Shown here one piece after another: positions 33,314-43,900 of a stretch of 64,000 nucleotides of DNA. Made by a program: the position numbers and the translations under genes. Source of the DNA: Carallia brachiata (taxonomy: Eukaryota; Streptophyta; Magnoliopsida; Malpighiales; Rhizophoraceae); NCBI GenBank assembly GCA_021464245.1, contig JADCRB010000003.1:158962-222961 (forward strand), read 5' to 3'. The notes beneath the pieces were generated by a model, which saw nothing but the letters and a program-made list of their open reading frames with translations, was not told the DNA's origin and did not search any database. The first letter of the stretch is position 1; each line of letters opens with the position of its first letter.

Positions 33314-33497
33314 TATTAAATCCCTAATTCTAATTCTTCTATATATATTGGTTCTGTTGTTATTTACAACAATACAACGTTAACAACAAGAAGCAACAAA
33401 ACCTTAGTTGGACTACACCCTTCTCGTCTTCAAACCTATTTTCTATTCCACTACTACACCTTTTCTTTTTTTCGTTGTAAGAAAGAAGAATTATATC
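30836..33497 (+). other. Intergenic and promoter of the Gly/Arg-rich gene
   Basis: AT-rich. It holds a (TAA)n tract at 32430-32470, and near the next gene a CT microsatellite (33285-33309) and a TATA-type CTATATATATTGG at 33341-33353, about 150 bp before the start codon. No other gene recognised. Confidence 0.55.
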
Positions 33498-33758
33498 ATG
33501 GAACAAAAGCGTGCAAAACTCCTGCTTTTGCTGCTCATAATGATAGCTTTGATTTTTCACATTGTGGCTGCAAAAGGCGGCGGTGGCAGAGGAGGCGTTG
33601 GAAGAGGAGTTGGCCGTGGAGGTAGGGGACGCGGCGCCCCCGGTGGTGGTGCTTCTGCACATCGTAATGCCTCCCTGCGGGCTGAGAATGCATCGTGGCT
33701 TAGTCTAAATATATGTCTGCTCATGACCTACGTTGCCTTTTTTCTTCAAGTGGCTTGA
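33498..33758 (+). CDS. Small secreted Gly/Arg-rich protein, possibly GPI-anchored (86 aa)
   Basis: MEQKRAKLLLLLLIMIALIF is a clear signal peptide, followed by a GGGRGGVGRGVGRGGRGRG repeat region, a short Ala/Ser stretch, and a hydrophobic C-terminus (WLSLNICLLMTYVAFFLQVA). That layout fits small cell-surface or wall glycine-rich proteins and could carry a GPI-anchor signal, though the omega site is not clear. I chose the ATG at 33498 because it starts the signal peptide and follows a TATA motif and CT-rich leader. Single exon. Function unknown. Confidence 0.75.
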   Translation: MEQKRAKLLLLLLIMIALIFHIVAAKGGGGRGGVGRGVGRGGRGRGAPGGGASAHRNASLRAENASWLSLNICLLMTYVAFFLQVA

Positions 33759-35394
33759 TGCCATGGCAGAAGAATGTGGGTGAGTTTCTGCTAGGGTTTT
33801 ATATATTTATTTATTTTTTTTTTTTTTTGTTGGTTTCTTAGCTTAAGTTGTAATTTTATTTTTGTTATGATGGTGGGTTTCTGCTAGGGTTGTAAAGAAG
33901 CAATACATCTGCTAAGATTTAAATGATTTAAAAATTTAACATTAGGGAATTTACTTAAAATGTGAGTCGAATAAATTTAAATATAAATGTAAGTAAAAAC
34001 TTAAAGTGGGGTTTACTCGAAATAATAAAAAATGATAAAAAATTAATTTGTGTCGCACACAAAAAAAAATGAATAAAAGTAATATTTTGTTTCCTCATAT
34101 ATATATTATCAAAATAAAATTTGGGGAAAAAAAAAAGAAGTAGAAAGTGGGACCCTTGCTGCCTGTCTTGGCATAATACCCTAATCACACATTTTGTAAG
34201 CACTGTTGCAGTGTTGACCAGAAAAGCTAAAAGCCTCCAATTTGAAAAAACTGGTAGCTATTCGTACACCAAAGAGTGGGGTACTAACTTCTTTCCAACT
34301 CTTGTGCAGGGGGTTATGGAACATATTTAATATTTTAGGGCTTGGTAGACTGCTAATTGTGGTGGTTAATGGAGATTTGATGGACAATCATCAATATGAG
34401 CTTGGTTTGAGCTTTTGCATTTTGATGGATGCAAAATCCAAAACCACTATTGCTATATTATAGAGTGCATATTAATTATACATAATGGAATTTTGAAAGG
34501 TTATGTTACTTTAGCCAAAATTGGCACCAAAAATTAACTTGAAATCAACTTAATATATATTACTATTTGACGAACTTTTTGAGCAAGAGAGCATAATTCG
34601 ATTTCAAGTTTCCAGAATGTTTCATTTGTGAATACTTAATTGTTGACTGCACAACAAGATTCTTGCTTTTCAAGTTTAAGGCACATTGAATACAAGGAAT
34701 GATGATTTCTCATTTAGACTATTTCGCGGCAGCAGCTACTATTACGAGATAAGTTTATATTTGAGTTAATAAGTATCCTGTTGTGCAGATTTAGGTCAGG
34801 AATTTCAAAAATGTAAAATTAAAGTCAATATCGTTAAAAATAGGGCATGAATGAGTTAGAATCTTTTGTTTTTTCAAAATATTTGTTAAACTACAAATGT
34901 TGTCATGCTATTGAATTAATTTTATTCTTCAAGCAGCACAGAAATTGGTGAATGCGTTTAATTTGCTTAGTTTGATATTTAGATAAACAAAAGGACTATA
35001 GTCTTTAATTCCATTTGTACTCATGTAATAGATAAGGTCACTGGTTCACCTAGCAATTCATTGGGTCGATGATGATCATGTGACCATTATTTTCATGTTG
35101 GCGTTTTTTTAACGTTGGCGTGCCATATCAACTGATTAGAGAAATTTGTTTGTTGGAATATAATATCATGCTATTTATGCTAAAAAAAGCGGATAAACAT
35201 TGGATTCATGATTGTATTTGTTGTATTTAATTTTAATCCCTATTAATTAACACTTATTAATTAACAATCCAGAAATTTGTACTAAGAGAATGACTTATCA
35301 ACAACTCAAATTTGAACTCAAGAATTTAAACGTACAAGGATTCAAGCTACCAAACAATCAAGAAAAATCTCGAAGAATCAGCAAAAGATACAAT
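33759..35394. other. Intergenic, nothing recognised
   Basis: AT-rich flank of the Gly/Arg-rich gene. It has a short direct repeat (gtgggtttctgctagggtt) around 33780-33890. No protein family seen. Confidence 0.6.
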
Positions 35395-35840
35395 CTCAAC
35401 ATGCCTCTATGAACCTTTGTACATCATCTTTCAACCCTTGCAAATAATAGAGCTGTTGTAGGCGATGTCTTTTAAGTTGTAACCATGTTACCGGAATGTC
35501 AGAGTTATGGAAACCCTAAATCGGTTGCTGGTTGAAATTCTTAGAAGCCCCCCAAATATATATGTTGGCTTTTATACATCAACAATCCATTGTGCAAGAT
35601 ATAGCGTGGTTTGTAGACTCTAGTCAAGGTCAGTGTAGGAATCAAGTTAGAGGATTCTTGACCATTTTCATAGCTGGAAAGCATATCTTCCAACCATATT
35701 GGAACGGCAGCTGTAATAGCACCACAACTAGAGTCCTCCAAAGTTTCTTCACCTCTTCTCCAGAGTGTAACGGCAGCCCTATTATCGATTCCCTTCTTGT
35801 ACGTGATAGAATAATTTAAGCCCAACAATTTTGTCACCCC
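35395..35840 (-). mobile_element. Ty3/gypsy pol fragment
   Basis: On the minus strand, TKLLGLNYSITYKKGIDNRA (end of RNase H) is followed by PIWLEDMLSSYENGQESSNL and GLLMYKSQHIYLGG (linker). Then, after frame changes, a LYYLQGLKDDVQRFIEAC-like part of the integrase zinc-binding domain appears near 35395-35460. Stops and shifts show decay. No LTRs found nearby. Confidence 0.85.
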
Positions 35841-36482
35841 TGCACAAAGTAGAGCTAAGGAGAGAACTGAAATTCAAACTCCTCTAAATTAAAGATACAT
35901 ACATTCAGTCACTTCAATTAAAGTAGATCATCAACTCAAAATAGAGTATTAGCTTAAGAAATAAGCATTTCACGGCCCAAGTGGCAGCCAAGGCCAAAGT
36001 TGAGGCAAAAGCCCAAATGAAGGTAAGATGGAATAGCTCTCAACGCATTCAAAAAAAGCAAGTCCAGGTCCATACAAATTATTATTTTATTATTATTGAG
36101 AACCCAAAAAAATATCAAATATCAAATTTCAAATTTCAAATACCAAGACTGTTTCACAATGCCGTCCATGATTATAGGTCAATTCGATAACTTTACTAAA
36201 TCGGTTTCATACAGAAACCGAAGGTTTTTACTTTTTGAGACATAAATGGAACATAACGTTGGGAAATGTCATAAAATATTAATGGATCCTACAGTACTCG
36301 AACCGGATTAGTTGAGGGTCCAATGAGACTTTCCGGATACTAAGAGAAGACCAAAAAAAAAATATACTTCAAGTCGATTTATTAATGGATGTGCATATAC
36401 ATGAAGTAGGAATTTCATTATAATTTTGCTTTTAACTTATACGATACCATTAGTGTGGGTTCAAGCAGGGGCGTTATTATTG
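35841..36482. other. Intergenic, nothing recognised
   Basis: AT-rich. There is a local direct repeat of ATATCAAAT/TTTCAAAT near 36110-36140. Confidence 0.6.
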
Positions 36483-36521
36483 CTCTCAATCACTTTGGTT
36501 TAGAACCAAAGTGATTGAGAG
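36483..36521. repeat. Perfect 18-bp stem, 3-nt loop hairpin
   Basis: CTCTCAATCACTTTGGTT (36483-36500), loop TAG, then AACCAAAGTGATTGAGAG (36504-36521). It is an exact inverted repeat. Confidence 0.97.
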
Positions 36522-36583
36522 TAAGAAAAATACTCAGAGTGAAAAAAAACAGGCTATCCATAACTTCATTTCAATGACATCCT

Positions 36584-36664
36584 ACGGGGAGATATTGCAG
36601 CTAAAAGTGAAAATGCCGAAAGCGATACTCACGGGGAGAGATTGCAGCTAAAAGAGAGAATGCC
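36584..36664 (+). repeat. Two 34-bp direct repeats
   Basis: acggggaga(t/g)attgcagct continuing to gaatgcc occurs at 36584-36617 and 36631-36664 with two or three mismatches, just downstream of the hairpin. Confidence 0.85.
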
Positions 36665-37355
36665 AAATAAAGATAAACTTGATCACAGTATTGTTTAATC
36701 TTTTTACTTTCAATAAAAATCGTTGCTGTTAAAAAAATTGTTTAATCTTTTTTATACTTCTACTTTTAAAAAAAAAAAATAATGTCTTCTTAAATTTGAG
36801 AATTTTGTTACCTCCACAAAAATAGCTTGCAGAATTAAAGAAAACAAAGCAAAAACTATTTTTTCTAACTTATGCACATATTATATCGTATATAGCTATA
36901 TAAATATAAATAAAAAATTATATATAGATAGATATATAACTCTAATAATTTTTTTCTGTAGAACTAGTCACAAAGATCATAAGGGATATAGGGTGGATGG
37001 GGTTCTCAAATTCAAATCTAATTAGATAATAATTGTTTCGTTTATCTTTCCTTTATCCCATCCCACACCATTATTTAGGTTAATTAATTCGCCACCAATA
37101 AGGGGCGGTTCTAGAGGGAGGTGAGTGGGGTGCAATTAAATTGCCCCCTCCCGCCTCCCCCACCAGCACCAGGTCCACGAGTGCCCCGTCCACCACCATC
37201 ACCTCCACCCATGCGTCCGGTATCCTTCTCTTTCATCATCTTTTTCCTTCATTTTATTATTTACTATTTATTATTTTCTTTTTGATAAATTAATGGACCA
37301 TATTTGCTTTTTTTTTTTTTTAATTTTCTCATTTACATTTATTCTGGCACGCAGT
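36665..37355. other. Intergenic, nothing recognised
   Basis: Mostly AT-rich. A C-rich block at 37140-37215 reads on the minus strand as a short Gly/Arg-rich peptide (GGGDGGGRGTRGPGAGGGGG), reminiscent of the protein at 33498 but with no start codon or signal peptide context. Confidence 0.5.
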
Positions 37356-37363
37356 AGTAGAAC

Positions 37364-37463
37364 CAATGGCGGATGCAAATACAAAAAAATTAAGTGTATT
37401 TAAGTTTAATTTATCTTAGTTTTATACCTGAAATTAGAGTTTTGCCCCTAAATTTAATACCCA

Positions 37464-37499
<36 letters not shown>

Positions 37500-37517
37500 G
37501 TTCTGGATCCGCCGTTG
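37364..37517. mobile_element. 154-bp hAT-like MITE
   Basis: Ends CAATGGCGGATGCAAA and (reverse) CAACGGCGGATCCAGAA form imperfect terminal inverted repeats. It is flanked by 8-bp near-identical direct repeats AGTAGAAC (37356-37363) and AGTAGAAT (37518-37525), the size expected of hAT insertions. A long (TA)n run lies inside. Confidence 0.75.
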
Positions 37518-37525
37518 AGTAGAAT

Positions 37526-38162
37526 CCTAGCCTATAAGCACGTAAGCTCTTAAGTTTCTTCTTTTGAGCTTATGTAATTTTCTTTTTTGTCTTTTGAGGG
37601 AGGGTTGATGTCATCTCTGATTATTCGATTCCATGTTTGAAAGACTTATTTGGTCTTTCTCTTTTATCCTGTTTCCTCTTCGTAAACGTGATTTAATAAA
37701 AAAAACATATAATATTTGTCTTAGCTCTAGCCTTTCAATGAGCAAAGGCTCGGCATGAATGCGTTGATTATTATAGAAAATCAATGACGCGGATGATCAA
37801 GCTGGAAATCATATATATATAAAAGGAAAAAAAGGAATATATCAGAAATTTTGTGTCTAAATTTTTACCCAATTGCAACTAGGCCGCTAATTTTTTGCAA
37901 CTACAGCGATATTTTCTTTTTCTTTTTTGTATTTTAGTTTCTTTTGTTACAAAAAAATATCATGGTTGTTGAAAAAAATTAAAATCTTGGACAAAACTTC
38001 AAACAAGAAATTTTCTGAAATTGTAACAGGATCTATAAACAATCAGATGGTTTAGAAACTTTGTTATAAGATGGACATATTTATAATCTATGCATTGGAC
38101 TTTAATTGATGAATTGACGATATATTATAACTTGCAAGCATTCTTGCTTCATTTAATTTTAG
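37526..38162. other. Intergenic, nothing recognised
   Basis: AT-rich, with a short (TA)n at 37811-37820. No open frame of interest. Confidence 0.6.
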
Positions 38163-38256
38163 GTTATCGAAATATATGGCTTCGGAAACTGGGGCATAAG
38201 TTTCTGAGCATGTTGGAACACTGAGTAAAGATTTATGCATTGAACAGCACAAAAAG
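38163..38256 (+). pseudogene. Isolated SANT-domain exon of an ADA2-like transcriptional adaptor
   Basis: Between a TTTTAG acceptor and an AAAAAG/GT donor, the sequence reads VIEIYGFGNWG, then after a 1-nt shift and a stop, VSEHVGTLSKDLCIEQHKK. This is the core of the ADA2 SANT domain (MYGFGNW..VSEHVGTKSK..CI.HY in relatives). No neighbouring ADA2 exons (ZZ finger, SWIRM) were found. A single captured or orphaned exon is the best reading. Confidence 0.6.
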
Positions 38257-38644
38257 GTTTGTGATAAAGCTTAGATAACTTCCTTTTAATTTTTTAAAAT
38301 TTGACTTTAATTTGTTGGACATTAATATCTTGACGTTTATTTTTAAGGCCACATTAGCCAAATATGCGTCGCTTACTCATCTTGAAAATATGCTCTGTCA
38401 AACAGCAGCTCGAGCTGATTAATGGCTTCAGCGTACTGAGTTCGATCAAATGCCATGCGAGAAGTGCAGCACATGTGGGCAAGTTTTGATCAAAATTCAC
38501 TGGTCACACTATTATGGTCAGTTCAAGAAAAATTTAAGCAGATCCAGTTGGTCATTGCTCCCCCATTGACCAAATATAAGTAGCATTGTAAGGCTAAAAT
38601 ATATATATATATATATATATTTTAAATGCTATACATTTCTTGTA
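38257..38644 (+). other. Possible continuation of a broken gene, unrecognised
   Basis: An open stretch ending at 38583 reads MREVQHMWASFDQNSLVTLL and VQEKFKQIQLVIAPPLTKYK. It looks coding by composition but I cannot name it. A (TA)n run follows at 38600-38620. Confidence 0.35.
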
Positions 38645-38823
38645 TCACAGGGATATATCCGAGAGAAACGGGATTTGAGCCATGTCGTGGGGCTACCTCA
38701 GGACAGCAGCCCATGCATCCACTTTTGTTTGGTTTTGAATGAAACGAAACAAACTAGGCATTGGCCGACGTCCTGGAGCATCCCATGGTTCAAATGCCGT
38801 GTATCTTGGATATATCCCTGTGA
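38645..38823. repeat. Imperfect long hairpin (about 70-bp arms, about 40-nt loop)
   Basis: The left arm starts atcacagggatatatccgag (38645). The right arm read in reverse starts ttcacagggatatatccaag (to 38823). They match at roughly three quarters of positions, through (a/g)ccatg and aggac(a/g) blocks, around a central loop near 38717-38754. The size and mismatch pattern fit a plant MIRNA precursor or a young inverted-duplication locus. I recognise no known miRNA in it. Confidence 0.75.
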
Positions 38824-40977
38824 AAGAAGAAATTTATAGAATTTTTAAAAAAATAAAAAATAAAAGGAAATGTATAAACCTATATTGTCCACTCTTCGTT
38901 CAATCAGATTCTTACAATACTAGTTAAAGATGTTTTGAAATTATAGAAATTTAAAAGAACTTTTACTCTTATGGAGATATTTTGATAGTCTTGCTTGATT
39001 GTGTTATCAAGTATATTAGTAGGACTATCAACTCTACAACGAATCTCTGCTAAGATAATTTGTAAATTGAAGTTCCATTGCATGTATGATATTTTCTCTG
39101 TAATTTCCTTTCCTCGGCACTCCTCTTTAATCCTTTTGTAACATTATAATCTCACTAATATGATTTGCTCTACCGATTCATTAAAATTTAAAGAAAAAAA
39201 AGCTAATTATTTGGTACCAAATAATGTGTTAGCTAATTAAAATTAAAAGTGTACCTTTCTTCACCCTCCAAAAATAAGTTTCTCAATCTATCTCTGTTTA
39301 CACTTTACATTATCATGCTGTCTACATATTTTGAGGGAATATAATTCTATCCTCATTTCAATAACCGAAGATTGATCTCAGATCAGATTTTTCATCCCAT
39401 CACCCTTTTCTTTTTTCCTTTTTTTGGCGTTTTTTCTTGAAATTATTTGAGCCCATGCCAAAGCTTCTCTCAAACAAACAGTTTTCCTAAAAGGTAAGTT
39501 TAATTGCAGATTATCTATTACAAATTTTACCGTCCTAATTTATAATCCAACAATTACTTTTCTAATTGTATTGACATGTATATACCAACAATTTCTCCAT
39601 TACATAATAAGATGAATTAATACATCAAAGACTCAAGATACATGAATCAGAGACTAACAATTTCACCAGTACATAGGCGTTTTCTGCACTTATTAATTTG
39701 TGAGTGAAATTAACACAAACACTTAAAGATGAATCGCTTTCCTTGCTAAATTGGTAATTACAAGTACAGTTTGTTTGCCTCAGATAGTACTATGGGGCGC
39801 TACCAATTATTTAATTTCCTACTTCATTAGCTAAGGATGACTCCCAATTAATTAATTTTTGAGTAATACTAATAATAAGTAACAATACAATTTAATTACA
39901 CAATATCTAACAATTTATCTGTTTTTTTTTTAATAATGAATTCAATCATGCAATGATTAATATCATTTTGTTACTATTTTGAAACTACCAAACTCTTTTT
40001 TTTAATTTTGAAGTAAAAAAAATTAATTTTCATAAAACAAACAATATTCTATCCAAATATTTTCTTGTTTATGTTTTATTCCTGTAAATGTCTTCGTCCT
40101 AAACTGTTTTGATTTCTCAATCAGGTGGAAGACTTTGAATAAAATTGGAACAACATATGGTGACTACTCAGGTCTCTATTTCTTGATCTGTGAATGTATC
40201 CTTCTTAAGTGGATAATGCTCATATTAGATAAAAGCATCATCCCCATATATATCTTGACGATAATCTCATGCATCTGCAGCATTGTTCCAAAGCCAATCT
40301 TCAGCAAATCCATATTCAAGAATATTATCTTCAGGAACGTACAACAGAACTGTTGGAGGGAGATGATGATATGATGATAATTTTCCACACTTCATTCATA
40401 GGAACATACACTTGAATAAATAAATAGATGCATTCATAATTATTTTTGGCTTCTAGATAAACTAAAGAGACTCTAGAGAATATAAATCGACACTTCGAAC
40501 ATAAGTAGATCTGATCAAAACATTTTTTGGACGTCAAAACTTCTATAATGGGGGTCATCTAAAGTGTAAGCTTTTGAACAATCTGAAGTTGCTGGAATAG
40601 CAGAAACTCTGTTAACTTTCTGGCTTACAAAGTCGGGTATCACAAAATGCTATGAGAACATGACGGGACGGCTGCTGTGTATGAACAAGTGCTGCCTGTA
40701 CTGCTACTTATGATATAAAACCTGAAACCAGGAATTCAAATGCATGTATGCGGATGCTTCTCACAAGTCATCGTATGTTTACATTACATGATCACAAGAT
40801 TGTTAGCATGGTTTGTAGAAAAGGTAAGGTAATCACAAGAACAGTAGTATAACACCAGCACCTTCAGCAACATTGTCAAAATCCCATTGATAATACATTT
40901 GTTCTGTAGGAAAGAATGCCTATACAGACTCTTATTATACTGAGCGCAGAACCTTCATTACTTTATGATGCCAATCC
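38824..40977. other. Intergenic, nothing recognised
   Basis: AT-rich, downstream of the kinesin gene. A decayed minus-strand stretch at 40170-40340 reads LLYVPEDNILEYGFAEDWLW in pieces, but the family is not clear. Confidence 0.5.
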
Positions 40978-43900
40978 TCAAGGTAATATCAAAAATTTTC
41001 CGCGTGGAGTTGATCGACTTCTCCTGAATTCAGGCATAGATGTATTTCCACCTTCCTTTGCATCTCGAATTGCACCATTTGGAAGCTTGTTTTCATGCCT
41101 CCCAGCCAACATAGACTCCACACCTTGCACAACTCCCCTGCACATCATTAAATGACCATAACAGTGGTTAAAAGCATACTAATGTACCAAATGCAGCTAA
41201 GCTAATTAGACAACAAAATTTGTTTCTTATATACCTAGGCTCATAATTCTGGGAGTTGAGGTTTTGAGAGTTCCTTGAAAAACTTTTTTGAAGCTTCTTT
41301 ACTTTCAAAGCACCAAGAATTGGAGATTCAGGAAGCAATTGCTCATTTTCTAGCTCTGAGAAGTTACATTGTTGTCGCTCCTCAATCTTTTCACTGGCAT
41401 CAATATCAGGAAGCATTGTCATGCCTGCATCAAACTTCTGAAAATTTGCAGATAGTTGATGTTTTGCCTTTATTTTGGCTTCGTTTTTACTTTTTCTGAT
41501 GCCACCTTGTCTTATATTAAGAGCTTGCCTAAAGTGCTCCTCATCATGATCCGAGTACACTTTCCTGGAGCTAATGTTTTGGAGGTTATAGAGTGTTGCA
41601 GAGATGTTATCTTGCTTCACTACTTGCCGTGAATCTGCATGTGTTAACTTTAAGTCATTATCCACTGGCGGAGGAACTGGCACTGTGGCAATGGATTTGT
41701 TGACAGGTACTCTGGCTGGGAATGGTACTCTAGCAACTGGTTGGTTCTCAAATGTATCGACCTTGACTTTGCTTCGTATGACTGATCCTCTATCTGTGGA
41801 AAGTGATCTCCTGATAGGCGGGGATGGTGATCGAGCCTTGATTGAGCTCACTAACTTTTGTTCGCCTACAAAGGAAATCTTTGGCAGTGTTTCCTTTTCT
41901 GCAAATGCAGTAGGAAATCTTGACTTCCTTTGCTTACCAGAAGAAGAACTTCTAGCCTACAAGTATACATAAAGCCAAAGTGTTCCTTATAAGCCATTCA
42001 AAGTTAGCGCAGAATGAAACAATCAACCGCTATAAGTACATTTTACCAGCAGTCATCTTATGTATTACCTCGATACTTTTGGGGTCATCATTCAGTCGTT
42101 GGCAAGCTTCAGTTTTTAAGTTGGTGCTTGTACCATATCTTGGCATATAGAAAGGAGAAACTGATCTGGTTTTCTGCGGTTCAACTGCACTTCTAGTATT
42201 TTGGCCTTTCATTTGCTGTAACTCGGCTTCCTTTCTCTCCAGCTGTTGCTTAAGGTTAGATATCTAGGGTAGTAAGGATGACTTTAGTAAGTTTCGGTCA
42301 CAAATAAATAACAGAACAAAATTGCATGAATGAGTTGACTGGTGAACCTCTTCTTTCAGTTCTCGAATTTCTCCAGTTTCTTTATTTGAACGAGCTGCCC
42401 CAGTTCAATGGACGCAACTCTCTCAGCAAACTTGAGCGTGCTAATTGTCTCCCCAGTGGCATTAATGTCAGGATTTATATGAACAAACATCAATGTTTTC
42501 GCTTGTCCCCCTGCATGTAAAACAAGCAATATTAAAGGCAATTATCATTGGCAAAAACTGCCATAAGAGAATCAAATACGTACCTAAAGAATCCTGAAGT
42601 ACTTGCGTTAGTTTGCTATTTCTGTAGGGAACATGCGCACTCTTCTGAGCCAGAGCAGAGATCACATCTCCGAGCGCAGATAGCGACCGATTAATATGTT
42701 GAGCTTCTTTCAATCTCTCGCCCACGGCTTCTGATTTGTTCACTCTTTCACTTCCAGCTAAATCCACTAAATGAAGGCAGCCTTTCAGTATGGACCCAGA
42801 AACAAGCTCTCTTCCATAAACATGAACGGTCAAAACGCTGCCAAATTTTTCAGGGACAGTTTTAACAAACATTTGAGAAAACCTTACTGGATTCAAATCA
42901 AAAGTTCAATTTCAGCTTATAAAAGAAATACTCTACCTATGAGAACGACTACTACGCTCATTCAGGGCAGTTGCACCAACTGCACGATTTCTTTGACCAA
43001 TCTTCATCAGGTCAAGAACATCTTGAGTATTAGACACTGGAATCCAACTTGCATCGGGTACATTAAGCCCATTTAGTTGCGAGTTGTTACGTATATCTAA
43101 TGTAAAAGAAACTATTAAGGTAAAATCAATCTTCAATTTATAATTTCAGCCAAAAGTAGACAATAGCTTAAAGTTCAGCAAAGAGAATTTAGACGAGGAT
43201 ATTTTCTGCTGGAGCCATCATTAACTAATAGGTCTCTCACTTGTTCATTGTATATTTCTATCATCTGGACTCCAACCTCATACTTTATGGCATCCAACCT
43301 AGAGTTTGAAATCTGAAATAGATCGCGTAGAGCTCTGTAGTTCACTCCCCATGTTTCTTCAGTAGTCAGATCAGGGCCACTCTATTGAAATGTACAAAAG
43401 GATAAATAAGCAATCGTTAAAAACTCATAATATGCTTCTAGCCTTTAAGAGATTGGTGTGTAACAGAACTGCTGCATTGCATGCTTTTAACAAAGTTAAC
43501 ATCTTTTTCATACCATTGTATATGTCTTCCCTGATCCAGTCTGTCCATAGGCAAAAATGCAGACATTGTAACCATCGAGAACAGATCTAACTAAGGGTTG
43601 TGTGTCAGCATATATTTGTTCTGCAGATGAAGATAAAAACCGTAAGATGTCTATAAAGCTTGCATTTAAGCACAAAAAGTAGAATGACTCAAATCAGTCA
43701 GCCCTTTGTTTGAAGATATGAATTATACATCGACTTGCCAAAGAAAGGAGTGATACCTTGCGTGACACTAGTTCCAAATACTTTGTTGAAGCAAAATATC
43801 CCTTTCATCTCTTTTCCACGTTTAAAGGGATTGACAATCATGATATTACCATTTTCTCCAACATAATCTACACTTGATTGCCCACTTGATTGCCCTGGCA

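Noticed and set aside
40135..40388. Small gene on either strand at 40135-40388
   Set aside because: Neither frame resembles a known family and both are interrupted just outside; kept only as a note.
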